From: an uncultured Lachnospiraceae bacterium | Lineage (GTDB): Bacteria > Bacillota > Clostridia > Lachnospirales > Lachnospiraceae | Length of the DNA: 50,619 nt | Reading direction: 5' to 3' | Assembly: GCA_910588825.1 (NCBI GenBank) | Contig: CAJURF010000019.1 | Span: forward strand, 1-50,619 | Shown here: piece after piece, positions 24,299 through 32,926 of the stretch | Numbering within the stretch: position 1 is the first letter of the stretch | Layout of the letters: each line of letters opens with the position of its first letter | Translations under genes and position numbers: made by a program | Notes under the pieces: generated by a model | Databases searched by the model: none | What the model saw: the letters and a program-made list of their open reading frames with translations, nothing else | Told to the model about the DNA's origin: nothing

Positions 24299-25114
24299 CT
24301 ATAAATGAACATCCATACTGCCGCTTCTGAATCCCTCCAAATCCAGGGTGAGATAGGGAAGGTCCAGCTCTTGGAGCCGGCGGATGATTTCCTGCCGCTT
24401 CTGCAAAAGCAGAGAAAACTGTTCAGGGTCTGTTTCAATTCTGGCAATGTCCTTGTGAACCCGGATGCGCACATTGTCAAATCCCAGACCCTTTAAAAAC
24501 TGTTCCCCCTCATCAATTCGTGCCAGAAGCTGCATGTCAAGGGTGGTGTGGTAGGGAAGCCGGGTTGCCAGGCAGGGAGCGGAAGGGCGGGAGGCACAGG
24601 AAAGCCCATATTCCCCGGCCATCTGCCGGACCTGTGATTTGGTAATCCCACACTGGGCCAAAGGACTGGCAATTCCCAGCTCCTGCACCGCTTTGAAGCC
24701 TGGCCGGTATACGTTTAAATCATCCTGATTAGAACCTTCCAGTACAGTGGAAATCCGGCGTTCCCTGGCAAATTCCAGCAGCTTCTCATACAGCATTTTT
24801 TTGCAGTAATAACACCTGTCCGGGGGATTGGACAGTATCCGGGGGTCTTCCAGTTCGTTCACCTTCAGTACATGACAGTCAAGCCCCACAGACTGGGCGA
24901 AGTGCCGGGCGTATGCAAGATCCGCCTGAGGGTGGAGGGCAGTCTGAAATGTGACGGCATAAACATGTTTTCCGGTGTCCCTGGCGGCCTGTGACAGCAG
25001 ATATAAAAGCAGGGCGCTGTCCACCCCTCCGGAAAAGGCCAGCGCTGTATCCTCCTGTGCATAGGTACGAATCTGTTGAAGAAGTTTATCTTTTCTTTCT
25101 TTTTCTGCTGTCAT
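24299..25114 (-). CDS. larE: ATP-dependent sulfur transferase LarE (three-cysteine type)
   Basis: A 271-aa PP-loop enzyme. LarE thiolates the nicotinic-acid-derived precursor of the nickel-pincer cofactor used by lactate racemase and related epimerases. The PP-loop SGGVDS is at about 28-33. Cysteines are in NPPDRCYYCKK (C101, C104) and APCLATR (C181). Family knowledge: LarE types with all three cysteines bind a 4Fe-4S cluster and add sulfur catalytically, while the single-Cys Lactobacillus type sacrifices its own sulfur. This one fits the three-Cys type. ATG at 25114 has AGAGGTG upstream; a GTG at 25123 overlaps it. larA, larB and larC are not in the window. It follows aroA by 27 bp. Confidence 0.9.
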   Translation of the reverse strand: MTAEKERKDKLLQQIRTYAQEDTALAFSGGVDSALLLYLLSQAARDTGKHVYAVTFQTALHPQADLAYARHFAQSVGLDCHVLKVNELEDPRILSNPPDRCYYCKKMLYEKLLEFARERRISTVLEGSNQDDLNVYRPGFKAVQELGIASPLAQCGITKSQVRQMAGEYGLSCASRPSAPCLATRLPYHTTLDMQLLARIDEGEQFLKGLGFDNVRIRVHKDIARIETDPEQFSLLLQKRQEIIRRLQELDLPYLTLDLEGFRSGSMDVHL

Positions 25115-25141
25115 GGCATTCACCTCTTTTTGCGGTAATTT

Positions 25142-26416
25142 TTAAGAAAGTCTCTGCAGATCGTCAAAAAACTGGGGATAGGAGATCGCCACACACTGAG
25201 CATCATCCAGGCTGGTCACGCCCTCAACAGCCATCCCAGCGACGGCAAAGGACATGGCGATTCGATGGTCTTTGCAGGTGCGGATGGATGCCCCGGTCAG
25301 AGGTTGTCCCCCACGGATGCTCATGCCGTCCGGGGCAGCTGTGATGTCTGCACCCATAGCGGACAGATTGTCTGTCACCGTCTGAATCCGGTCGGATTCC
25401 TTTACCCTTAGTTCCTCAGCATTTCGAATGATGGTTTCTCCCTGGGCAAAAGCGGCCATAACAGCGATGATGGGCAGCTCGTCAATGAGTGTGGGAATAA
25501 TGTCCCCCTCAATTACGGTGCCTTTTAGGGGGCTGTAAGTGACCAGCAGATCCGCTGATGGCTCCCAGCAGCCGCTTTTTTCGTTTAAATACTGGATATC
25601 AGCACCCATGGCACGGCAGACTTTCAGTATACCGCTGCGGGTGGGGTTGATGCCCACGTTTTTAATTAATATCTGCGAGCCGGGGACCAGAAGCCCTGCC
25701 GCTATGAAATAGGCCGCGGAGGAGATATCCCCTGGCACCTGGATATCCCGGGCATTCAGCTCAGGTTCCGGCTCAATGGCAACAGTGGTGCCCTGGACAG
25801 TAACTTCCGCCCCCAGATAGGAGAGCATCCGTTCGGAATGATCCCTGGATACAGTAGGTTCGGTCACAGATGTTTTCTGGTCTGCATAGAGACCGGCCAG
25901 CAGTACGCAGGATTTTACCTGAGCGGAGGACACAGGGCTTTGATAGTGAATCCCTTTCAGACGTGTCCCGCGGATGTCCAGTGGCGCACATCCGTTTTGG
26001 TTCTGGCTTTCGATACAGGCCCCCATCTGCGTCAAAGGGTCCATCACCCGTTTCATAGGCCGTTTCTGGATAGAAGCATCCCCGGTTATGGTGGAGGGGA
26101 AGTTCTGCGCAGCCAGAATGCCGGAGAGGAGACGGACGGTAGTTCCGCTGTTGCCCGCGTCCAGAATCTGCTGTGGAGCGGAAAGGCCGTGGAGTCCTTT
26201 GCCGTGTACCAATACCTCTTTGCATCTGTTTTCCACTTCAATCCCCATCTGGCGGAAACAGCGTATCGTGGAGAGGCAGTCTGCTCCTTGGAGAAAGTTG
26301 GTGATTTTTGTAGTGCCTCGTGCCAGGGCACCCAGCATAATGCCGCGGTGGGAGATGGATTTGTCTCCGGGGATTTGGATTTCTCCCCTAAGGCTGCGTG
26401 ATTTTGTGATGTCCAT
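25142..26416 (-). CDS. aroA: 3-phosphoshikimate 1-carboxyvinyltransferase (EPSP synthase)
   Basis: A 424-aa protein of normal length that joins PEP to shikimate-3-phosphate, step six of the shikimate pathway. Seen are the N-terminal IPGDKSISHRGIML, the signature LDAGNSGTTVRLLSG (about 90), QKRPMKRVMDPLTQMG, the ELRVKESDRIQT region near 340 and DHRIAMSFAVAG. The start at 26416 (MDITKSRSLRGE) has GGAAGGGAG about 12 bases upstream; longer frames to 26500 lack support. It lies between tyrA and larE in one minus-strand run. Confidence 0.97.
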   Translation of the reverse strand: MDITKSRSLRGEIQIPGDKSISHRGIMLGALARGTTKITNFLQGADCLSTIRCFRQMGIEVENRCKEVLVHGKGLHGLSAPQQILDAGNSGTTVRLLSGILAAQNFPSTITGDASIQKRPMKRVMDPLTQMGACIESQNQNGCAPLDIRGTRLKGIHYQSPVSSAQVKSCVLLAGLYADQKTSVTEPTVSRDHSERMLSYLGAEVTVQGTTVAIEPEPELNARDIQVPGDISSAAYFIAAGLLVPGSQILIKNVGINPTRSGILKVCRAMGADIQYLNEKSGCWEPSADLLVTYSPLKGTVIEGDIIPTLIDELPIIAVMAAFAQGETIIRNAEELRVKESDRIQTVTDNLSAMGADITAAPDGMSIRGGQPLTGASIRTCKDHRIAMSFAVAGMAVEGVTSLDDAQCVAISYPQFFDDLQRLS

Positions 26417-26524
26417 GCTTGTGTGAAGCTCCCTTCCTTGTTCTGAATTTATTATTGAGTTGATAAAAAATACTCTGGCAGTTCCCCCGGATGAGGACAC
26501 TCCGGCGGGGGCAGGGCCATATGA

Positions 26525-27619
26525 CTACCGTACATAGACAGTGTAATTTCGTTTTCTGAGAATTTCCAAAGCTTTTTGATAGCCTGGGTCTTCATAGAAT
26601 TCCACCCGCAGAACCCCGTCTTCAAATTCACGGTTGTGGATGATGCCGATATTTTTGATATTGATTTGCTCCATAGCCAGTAAAGTGGCGATTGCGGCAA
26701 TTCCCCCCGGTTCGTCGGCAATATCGCAGTATAAGATGTAAGATTTGCTGATGGGGCCGGTGGGAAGAATATCAATGGAATCCCGATAATCCCTTGCATG
26801 GGAAAACAGCTGGTATAATTCCTGTTCGTTTTTACCGTCCACCAGGCACCTGGCCTGGACCAGCATACGGATGTAGGCATCCAGTACCCGTGAAATATTT
26901 TCCGGGTTTTCCATACAGATTTGCTGCCACATATCCGGTGAGGACGAGGCAATCCGGGTAATATCTTTGAATCCTCCGGCTGCGATCAATTTCATATGTT
27001 CGTCTTCGGTATCCAGTTCACGTATCAGATTTACCAGGGAGGCGGCCACAATATGGGGCAGATGGCTGATGCCCGCAGTGATGTAGTCGTGCTCCTGGTG
27101 GGTAATCACCAGAGGAATGGCGCCGATGGAGGAAATCAGCTCGGTATAAGCAGATATATGACGGATATCCACCAATTCCGAGGGGGTCAGTATATAGTAG
27201 GCATTTTCCAGAAGCCCTGCCCGTGAATGTTCATATCCGGTTTTTTCAGAACCGGCCATGGGATGTCCGCCGATGAAACAGCGGGACAGGCCCAGCTGGG
27301 CAGCCTGCTTGTGGATCATTCCCTTTACGCTTCCCACATCGCTGATGATACATCCTGGAGAAATATAATCTTTTAGAATCTTCATATAGCTGATATTGGT
27401 GGAAACGGGAGCACACAGGAATATGTAGCTGCAGCTGCCGAACCGATGATCCACCTGCTCGCAGATTTCGTCAATGACACCTTCTGATTTTGCGGTTTCC
27501 AGGACAGAAAGGCTTCTGTTATATGCGATAATCCGGCTGTCCGGGTGAAATCTGCGGATTGCTTTGGCTACAGAACCGCCGATCAGACCAAGGCCGATAA
27601 AACCTACTGTTAGTCTCAT
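26525..27619 (-). CDS. tyrA: prephenate dehydrogenase with C-terminal ACT domain
   Basis: A 364-aa protein. The NAD-binding GLGLIGGSVAKAI is at about 10-22, a second Rossmann segment reads YIFLCAPVS, then IISDVGSVKG and the substrate-site FIGGHPMAGSEKTGYEHS follow. The last 75 residues are an ACT domain (YILYCDIADEPGGIAAIATLL), expected to bind tyrosine for feedback control. It oxidises prephenate to 4-hydroxyphenylpyruvate. It is first of the tyrA-aroA-larE unit; AAAGGAC precedes the ATG, next to a hairpin in the leader. Confidence 0.96.
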   Translation of the reverse strand: MRLTVGFIGLGLIGGSVAKAIRRFHPDSRIIAYNRSLSVLETAKSEGVIDEICEQVDHRFGSCSYIFLCAPVSTNISYMKILKDYISPGCIISDVGSVKGMIHKQAAQLGLSRCFIGGHPMAGSEKTGYEHSRAGLLENAYYILTPSELVDIRHISAYTELISSIGAIPLVITHQEHDYITAGISHLPHIVAASLVNLIRELDTEDEHMKLIAAGGFKDITRIASSSPDMWQQICMENPENISRVLDAYIRMLVQARCLVDGKNEQELYQLFSHARDYRDSIDILPTGPISKSYILYCDIADEPGGIAAIATLLAMEQINIKNIGIIHNREFEDGVLRVEFYEDPGYQKALEILRKRNYTVYVR

Positions 27620-27636
27620 TTATCTTAAGTCCTTTC

Positions 27637-27663
27637 GTAACTGTTTAGTACCTTCACAGTTAC
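27637..27663 (-). promoter_or_regulatory. inverted repeat in the tyrA leader
   Basis: GTAACTG (27637-27643) and CAGTTAC (27657-27663) can pair across 13 bases, right next to the tyrA ribosome binding site; the same TCCTTT word flanks both arms. This could be an operator or a leader stem. A weak minus-strand promoter (TTGCTG at 27700-27705, TTTATT at 27677-27682) lies upstream. Confidence 0.35.
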
Positions 27664-27767
27664 GTCCTTTCTAAATAATAAATATCACGTTTTTCATTTC
27701 AGCAATACTTCTATTTTACGTGACGGGGGAAAAAATGTCAAACATTACAAAGGGGACTTGTATGAAA

Positions 27768-27796
27768 TGTACACGTAAAAAATAGTTTAGTATAAT
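27768..27796 (+). promoter_or_regulatory. promoter of the EF-G-like gene
   Basis: TGTACA (27768-27773), 17 bp, then a perfect TATAAT (27791-27796). The leader is about 100 nt. The promoter is divergent from the tyrA unit. Confidence 0.55.
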
Positions 27797-27901
27797 CTGG
27801 CTGAAACAAATGCTTGATTATATTGTAGTTATCTAGTAAAATATAAGCATATATTACTATTCACAGGTAATATGAATTATACTTACAGGGAGGTATTACA
27901 C

Positions 27902-29995
27902 ATGGACGTTTACAGAACTGACCGAATACGTAATGTTGTCCTATTGGGTCATGGCGGCGCAGGAAAGACCAGCCTGGTAGAAGCGATGGCTTACTTATCT
28001 GGTATTACCAGCCGTTTGGGCAAGGTAGCAGATGGGAACACCATCAGCGATTTTGATAAAGAGGAAATCAAGAGAAAATTCTCAATTTCCACAACAACAG
28101 TGCCGATTCAGTGGCAGAAATGTAAAATAAATGTATTGGATGCACCGGGCTACTTTGATTTTGTAGGTGAAGTTGAAGAAGCGGTAAGCGCCGCAGACGC
28201 TGCCATAATTGTAGTTTCCGGTAAGTCAGGCGTGCAGGTGGGAACACAGAAAGCCTGGGAAATGTGTGAAAAATATAAACTGCCCCGGATTATCTTTGTC
28301 ACAGAGATGGACGTGGATGACGTGAGCTACCGCAATGTGGTGGAGCAGCTGACAGAACTGTACGGCAAGCGGATCGCACCCCTTCATTTCCCCATCCGTG
28401 AAGGCGGAAAATTTGTGGGATATGTGAATGTGGTGAAGAAAGCGGGCAGAAGATATATTGAAAAAGGAAAGAAAGAAGAATGCCCGGTGCCCGAACATCT
28501 TCAGGAATACCTGGATAAATACCGTGAAGTGCTGATTGAATCTGTGGCTGAGACCAGCGAAGAATTTCTGGACAGGTATCTGGAGGGTGACGAATTTTCT
28601 ATTACAGAGATTTCGGCAGCTCTTGCTACCAACGTGCAGGAGGGTTCCGTGGTGCCTGTATGTATGGGGTCTCCTGTGGACTTGATGGGTGTGGCAAATC
28701 TGCTGGATGATATTGTAGGTTATTTCCCAAGCCCCAATGAGAGAAGCTGCAACGGTCTGGACCAGAAGACCAACGAGATTTTTGAAGCCAATTATGATTT
28801 TGGCAAAGCAAAATCTGCTTACATATTTAAGACCATCGTGGACCCGTTTTTGGGCAAGTATTCCATGATCAAAGTGAGCTCCGGGGTTATCAAGAATGAC
28901 GATGTTCTCTACAATGTGCAGAAAGATTCCGAAGAAAAGCTGAATAAATTGTATGTATTGGAAGGCAATAAGCCTCAGGAAGTGACGGAACTTCATGCAG
29001 GAGATATTGGAGCCATCGGAAAACTGGTGAAATCTTCCACAGGAGATACACTGGCTACTAAGGCCCATCCGGTTGTTTATCCTAAGACTGTGATATCCAC
29101 CCCTTATACTTATAAGAGTTATAAAGCGAAGAACAAGGGAGATGTGGATAAGATCTCCCAGGGACTTTCCAAGATGATGGACGAGGATTTGACCATACGT
29201 ACAGTCAATGATTCTGCAAACCACCAGACGTTGCTTTACGGAATGGGAGACCAGCATCTGGAGGTGATAGTCAGCAAATTAAAAGAGCGCTACAAAGTGG
29301 AGATTGAGCTGGACAAACCCAGGGTTCCTTTCCGTGAGACCATCCGCAAATCTTCCGATGTGGAAGGCAAGCATAAGAAACAGTCCGGCGGCCATGGCCA
29401 GTACGGGCATGTAAAGATGAAATTCGAGCCCTCCGGCGACCTGGATACACCGTTTGTTTTCGAACAGGTAGTTGTAGGCGGCGCAGTTCCCAAAAATTAT
29501 TTCCCGGCTGTGGAAAAAGGACTGCAGGAATCTGTATTGAAAGGACCGCTGGCTGCTTATCCGGTAGTAGGTGTAAAAGCTACCTTGTATGATGGCTCTT
29601 ATCATACCGTTGACTCATCGGAGATGGCGTTTAAGATGGCCACCATTCTGGCGTTCAAGAAAGGATTTATGGATGCCAGTCCGGTACTTTTGGAGCCCAT
29701 TGTCAACATGAAAGTCCAGGTTTCTGATAAATATACCGGTGATGTGATGGGTGATTTGAACAAGAGGAGAGGAAGAGTCCTTGGCATGAATCCAGACCAC
29801 GACGGCAATACCGTGATCGAAGCTGACGTGCCTATGCTGGAAATATACGGATATTCTACCGATCTTCGTTCCATGACCGGAGGAAGCGGCGTGTTTGAAT
29901 ATGAGTTTGCCCGCTACGAGCAGGCTCCCGCCGAGATACAGGAAAAAGAAATTGCGGCCAGACAGAGCCAGCTGGCTGAAGGGGAAGATAATTAA
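27902..29995 (+). CDS. elongation factor G-like GTPase (EF-G2 type) with altered G4 motif
   Basis: A 697-aa protein with the five-domain EF-G layout. G1 is GHGGAGKT (16-23); switch I carries ISTTTVPIQW (about 62-71); G3 is DAPGYFDF (80-87), with Tyr instead of the catalytic His of DTPGH, as known in EF-G2-type paralogues. The base-specificity motif, NKxD in nearly all translational GTPases, is TEMD (134-137). Domain IV/V are present (VEGKHKKQSGGHGQYGHVK and DLNKRRGRVLGMNPDHDG). It is therefore a paralogue, not the housekeeping EF-G; its role is not known. The ATG at 27902 has GGGAGG upstream and is preferred over an ATG at 27872. Confidence 0.9.
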   Translation: MDVYRTDRIRNVVLLGHGGAGKTSLVEAMAYLSGITSRLGKVADGNTISDFDKEEIKRKFSISTTTVPIQWQKCKINVLDAPGYFDFVGEVEEAVSAADAAIIVVSGKSGVQVGTQKAWEMCEKYKLPRIIFVTEMDVDDVSYRNVVEQLTELYGKRIAPLHFPIREGGKFVGYVNVVKKAGRRYIEKGKKEECPVPEHLQEYLDKYREVLIESVAETSEEFLDRYLEGDEFSITEISAALATNVQEGSVVPVCMGSPVDLMGVANLLDDIVGYFPSPNERSCNGLDQKTNEIFEANYDFGKAKSAYIFKTIVDPFLGKYSMIKVSSGVIKNDDVLYNVQKDSEEKLNKLYVLEGNKPQEVTELHAGDIGAIGKLVKSSTGDTLATKAHPVVYPKTVISTPYTYKSYKAKNKGDVDKISQGLSKMMDEDLTIRTVNDSANHQTLLYGMGDQHLEVIVSKLKERYKVEIELDKPRVPFRETIRKSSDVEGKHKKQSGGHGQYGHVKMKFEPSGDLDTPFVFEQVVVGGAVPKNYFPAVEKGLQESVLKGPLAAYPVVGVKATLYDGSYHTVDSSEMAFKMATILAFKKGFMDASPVLLEPIVNMKVQVSDKYTGDVMGDLNKRRGRVLGMNPDHDGNTVIEADVPMLEIYGYSTDLRSMTGGSGVFEYEFARYEQAPAEIQEKEIAARQSQLAEGEDN

Positions 29996-30023
29996 GAAAA
30001 TGATCCATGAGGCATAGGATACC

Positions 30024-30063
30024 GGGAAGCGTAAAGCTCAGATTCTGAGGCTTTGCGCTTTCC
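30024..30063 (+). terminator. long hairpin after the EF-G-like gene
   Basis: GGGAAGCGTAAAGCTCAG (30024-30041) pairs with 30045-30063 with one bulge and two G-U pairs around an ATT loop. The downstream tract is T-rich (TATATTTGTGTG) but not a clean U-run. It separates the GTPase gene from cobT. Confidence 0.6.
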
Positions 30064-30111
30064 GTATATTTGTGTGTTTCCGTGCCGGATGGGAAAAGGA
30101 GGCATTCAAAA

Positions 30112-31164
30112 ATGTTGACATTGAAAGAGGCAAAAGATTTGGTGAAGCCACTGGATATCCAGTCTATGGAGGCTGCCAGGAAGCGCTGGGACAGCATTGC
30201 CCATCCCTTACACAGCCTGGGAATGATGGAAGACCTGGTGGTGCAGATTGTGGGAATCACCCGCAGCCAGGACGTAAATATTGGAAAAAAGGCATTAGTC
30301 TCCATGTGTGCGGATAACGGGGTGGTAGAGGAAGGTGTGACCCAGACCGGGCAGGAAATCACGGCGCTGGTGGGAGAAAACTTTCTGAAAGGGGATGCCA
30401 TTTCCAGCATATTCAGTAAACTGGCAGGTGCAGACCATTTTCCTATTGATGTGGGAATGGTGTCAGATACCAAAGTGCCCATGAAGAAAGTGGCTTATGG
30501 CACCAGAAATATGGCAAAGGAACCTGCCATGACCTATGAGCAGGCGGTGCAGTCCATTGAGGCAGGGATTCAGACCGCCGAAGAATTGAAGAACCAGGGG
30601 TACCGCCTGCTGGCCACCGGGGAGATGGGAATCGGTAATACCACCACCAGCAGCGCTATGGCGGCCGTTCTTTTAAACCAGCCGGTGGAAGCAGTCACCG
30701 GGCGGGGGGCCGGGCTGTCCACTGCCGGACTGGAAAAGAAAATTCAGGTGATTGGCCATGCCATCCGCGCCTACAAACCGGACCCTGCAGACCCGGTAGA
30801 TGTGCTGGCAAAGGTGGGAGGTTTTGACATCGGCGGGATTATAGGCCTTTTCCTGGGCGGGGCGGCTCTGGGGATTCCTGTGGTAATCGACGGCTTTATC
30901 TCCGGGGTGGCAGCGCTGGCAGCTGCGGGAATCTGCCCCCAGGCAAAAGATTATATGATCGCATCTCATGTGTCCCAGGAGCCGGCGGCTCATATGATAC
31001 TGGAAGCTTTGGGGAAAGAGGCTTTTCTTCACGGACATATGTGTCTGGGAGAGGGAAGCGGAGCCGTGGCCCTGTTCCCGCTTCTGGATATGGCGGCAGC
31101 AGTGTATGAGAAAATGAGCACCTTCTGTGACATTCATATGGAAGAATATAAACATTTGGATTAG
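30112..31164 (+). CDS. cobT: nicotinate-nucleotide-dimethylbenzimidazole phosphoribosyltransferase
   Basis: A 350-aa protein of normal CobT length. It activates the lower-ligand base of cobamides by moving phosphoribose from nicotinate mononucleotide. Seen are MCADNGVVEEGVTQTGQEIT (about 78-97), ATGEMGIGNTTTSSAM (about 168-183), TGRGAGL, and the late GAVALFPLLDMA with the catalytic-type acid in LGEGSG. The ATG at 30112 has AAAGGAGG at ideal distance; an in-frame start at 30070 does not. It leads cobT-cobU-cobS-cobU2-cobC. No cobalamin riboswitch is visible in the 116-bp gap upstream. Confidence 0.96.
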   Translation: MLTLKEAKDLVKPLDIQSMEAARKRWDSIAHPLHSLGMMEDLVVQIVGITRSQDVNIGKKALVSMCADNGVVEEGVTQTGQEITALVGENFLKGDAISSIFSKLAGADHFPIDVGMVSDTKVPMKKVAYGTRNMAKEPAMTYEQAVQSIEAGIQTAEELKNQGYRLLATGEMGIGNTTTSSAMAAVLLNQPVEAVTGRGAGLSTAGLEKKIQVIGHAIRAYKPDPADPVDVLAKVGGFDIGGIIGLFLGGAALGIPVVIDGFISGVAALAAAGICPQAKDYMIASHVSQEPAAHMILEALGKEAFLHGHMCLGEGSGAVALFPLLDMAAAVYEKMSTFCDIHMEEYKHLD

Positions 31165-31173
31165 GGGGAAAAG

Positions 31174-31728
31174 ATGCTGACTGTGATTACAGGGGGAAGC
31201 GCCAGTGGAAAGTCTGCCTACGCAGAAGAACTAGTGCTTTCCTGGGGGCCGGCACAGAGAATCTATGTGGCCACCATGTACCCCTTTGATAGAGAAAGTG
31301 AAAAGAGGATTGTCCGCCATCAAAAAATGCGCAGCGGCAAGGGCTTTCAGACCGTAGAATGTTATACAGGCCTGGAACAGATTCAGGTGCCCCCCGGTTC
31401 TCATGTGCTCTTGGAATGCATGTCTAACCTGGCGGCAAATGAGATGTTTCAGGAGTCTGGGGCTGGGGAGAATACTGTGGAGGCGGTGATGAAAGGTGTC
31501 TGTCAGCTGGAGAAACAGGCATCCCGCCTCTGTGTGGTGACAAATGAAATCTTCTCTGACTGGCAGCCATACCATACGGAGACAAAACGGTATCAGAAGT
31601 ATCTGGGAGAGATCAACTGCCGGATGGCGCAGATGGCACAGCAGGTAGTGGAAGTGGTGTATGGGATTGGGCTGTACAGGAAAAATACAGTGGAAACAGG
31701 GGCAGAAAGGGGTGGGAATGTTTTATGA
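31174..31728 (+). CDS. cobU: adenosylcobinamide kinase/guanylyltransferase
   Basis: A 184-aa CobU protein that phosphorylates adenosylcobinamide and then attaches GMP. The P-loop TGGSASGKSAYAEE (about 6-19) is intact. The RIVRHQKMRSGKGFQTVE segment contains the region of the GMP-binding His. The CobU motif usually reading TNEVGxGIVP is reduced to VVTNEIFSDWQP: the NE is kept and the VGxGIVP part lost. The stop overlaps cobS as ATGA. A second, complementary CobU-like protein follows after cobS. Confidence 0.9.
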   Translation: MLTVITGGSASGKSAYAEELVLSWGPAQRIYVATMYPFDRESEKRIVRHQKMRSGKGFQTVECYTGLEQIQVPPGSHVLLECMSNLAANEMFQESGAGENTVEAVMKGVCQLEKQASRLCVVTNEIFSDWQPYHTETKRYQKYLGEINCRMAQMAQQVVEVVYGIGLYRKNTVETGAERGGNVL

Positions 31729-32555
31729 AAGCTTTGTGGAATTCTTTTAAAATTGCTTTTTCCATGTATTCAAAAATTCCCATGCCGGAAAGTTCCTGGA
31801 CAAAAGAAAATATGCGTTATGTAATGTGTTTCTTTCCCATGATAGGGCTGGTATCGGGAGTCTTAAGCTGGGGCTGGATGCTGCTGCTGCCGTATGTTCA
31901 CCTGGACAGAGGCGGGTTTGGCCTGGGGGCGGCGGTGCTGGCGTTGATTCCGGTGGCTGTCACTGGCGGTATTCATCTGGACGGTTTTCTGGATACCTCA
32001 GATGCCCTGGGGTCCTGGCAGGAGCCAAAGAAGAGACTGGAAATTCTGAAAGATTCCCGGGCCGGAGCTTTTGCAGTGATTATGGGATGTGTGTATTTTT
32101 CCCTGAGCCTGGGGGTATATACTACGATTCAGGATATTGCGCTGGCTGTATGGCGTACAGGTTCTTTCTGGGATATGAAGATTATATTTCAGATGGCCTT
32201 TGTGTATATGATTTCCCGGGCTTTCAGTGGTCTGGCCATTGTCACCAGGCCTATGGCTAAGAATACAGGCCTGGCGGCGGCCTTTTCCGATGGAGCTCAG
32301 AAGAAAACAGTTGCCGTGGTTATGATCGGTTACCTGCTCATCTGCAGCGGAGCGCTGATTTTTCTGAATCCGCTGCCAGGGGTGGTATGCCTGGCTGTGG
32401 GTATTTTCATATATGGATATTACTGCCGTATGGCTCAGAACAAATTCGGCGGTGTTACGGGAGACCTGGCAGGCTGGTTTCTGCAGGTTTCAGAATTATG
32501 TATGCTGCTGGCGCTGGCCGCAGCGGCAATATTGGGAGGTGGGCCATGGAGCTGA
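31725..32555 (+). CDS. cobS: adenosylcobinamide-GDP ribazoletransferase (cobalamin synthase)
   Basis: A 276-aa integral membrane protein with several hydrophobic helices. It joins adenosylcobinamide-GDP with alpha-ribazole (phosphate). The hallmark GGIHLDGFLDTSDALGSWQE (about 84-103) holds the acidic metal-binding residues, followed by ILKDSRAGAFAVIMG. The N-terminal FKIAFSMYSKIPMP is typical. It overlaps cobU by 4 bp and the next gene by 10 bp, so the operon is tightly coupled. Confidence 0.95.
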   Translation: MKALWNSFKIAFSMYSKIPMPESSWTKENMRYVMCFFPMIGLVSGVLSWGWMLLLPYVHLDRGGFGLGAAVLALIPVAVTGGIHLDGFLDTSDALGSWQEPKKRLEILKDSRAGAFAVIMGCVYFSLSLGVYTTIQDIALAVWRTGSFWDMKIIFQMAFVYMISRAFSGLAIVTRPMAKNTGLAAAFSDGAQKKTVAVVMIGYLLICSGALIFLNPLPGVVCLAVGIFIYGYYCRMAQNKFGGVTGDLAGWFLQVSELCMLLALAAAAILGGGPWS

Positions 32556-32926
32556 TTATAGGCGGTGCATATCAGGGAAAATGGGAGTATGCGAAGAAAT
32601 TGTTTCCCCAGGCTGTCTGGGTAAGCGGAGAAAACTGCACCTTGGAAGAACTGCTGGCGGCAGAAGGGGTGTATGATTTTCACAATTTTCTGGGCAGACA
32701 GATGGAGCAGGGAGCAGACTTGGAGAAGCTGCCGGAGCTGATTCTGGAGAAAAATCCCGGGCTGGTAATCGTGTCAGATGAAGTGGGCTATGGGGTGGTT
32801 CCCATAGATGCCGGGGACAGAGCTTTTCGGGAGGCTGTGGGACGGGTATGCTGTGAACTGGCGGCCCGGGCCCAACGGGTGCACCGGGTGGTGTGCGGTA
32901 TAGGGACGGTGATCAAGGATGCTTAA
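32546..32926 (+). CDS. CobU-like paralogue with degenerate P-loop
   Basis: A 126-aa protein. The N-terminal IIGGAYQGKWEYAKKLF aligns with the CobU P-loop GGSxSGKSxYAE, but the Ser/Thr after Lys is Trp, and the central RxxRH...GMP-site region is missing. The C-terminal half keeps the other CobU motif, VSDEVGYGVVPIDAGDR, then REAVGRVCCELAARAQRVHRV, which the full-length CobU two genes upstream has lost. It starts within the last 10 bases of cobS and overlaps cobC by 8 bp. It is probably not a kinase alone; a partner or regulatory role for CobU is inferred. Confidence 0.8.
   Translation: MELIIGGAYQGKWEYAKKLFPQAVWVSGENCTLEELLAAEGVYDFHNFLGRQMEQGADLEKLPELILEKNPGLVIVSDEVGYGVVPIDAGDRAFREAVGRVCCELAARAQRVHRVVCGIGTVIKDA

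Noticed and set aside
28226..29257. 343-aa minus-strand frame inside the EF-G-like gene
   Set aside because: Shadow frame; the plus-strand gene has clear GTPase motifs.
29996..30111. Cobalamin riboswitch before cobT
   Set aside because: The gap is too short, is mostly taken up by a hairpin, and shows no B12-box-like sequence.
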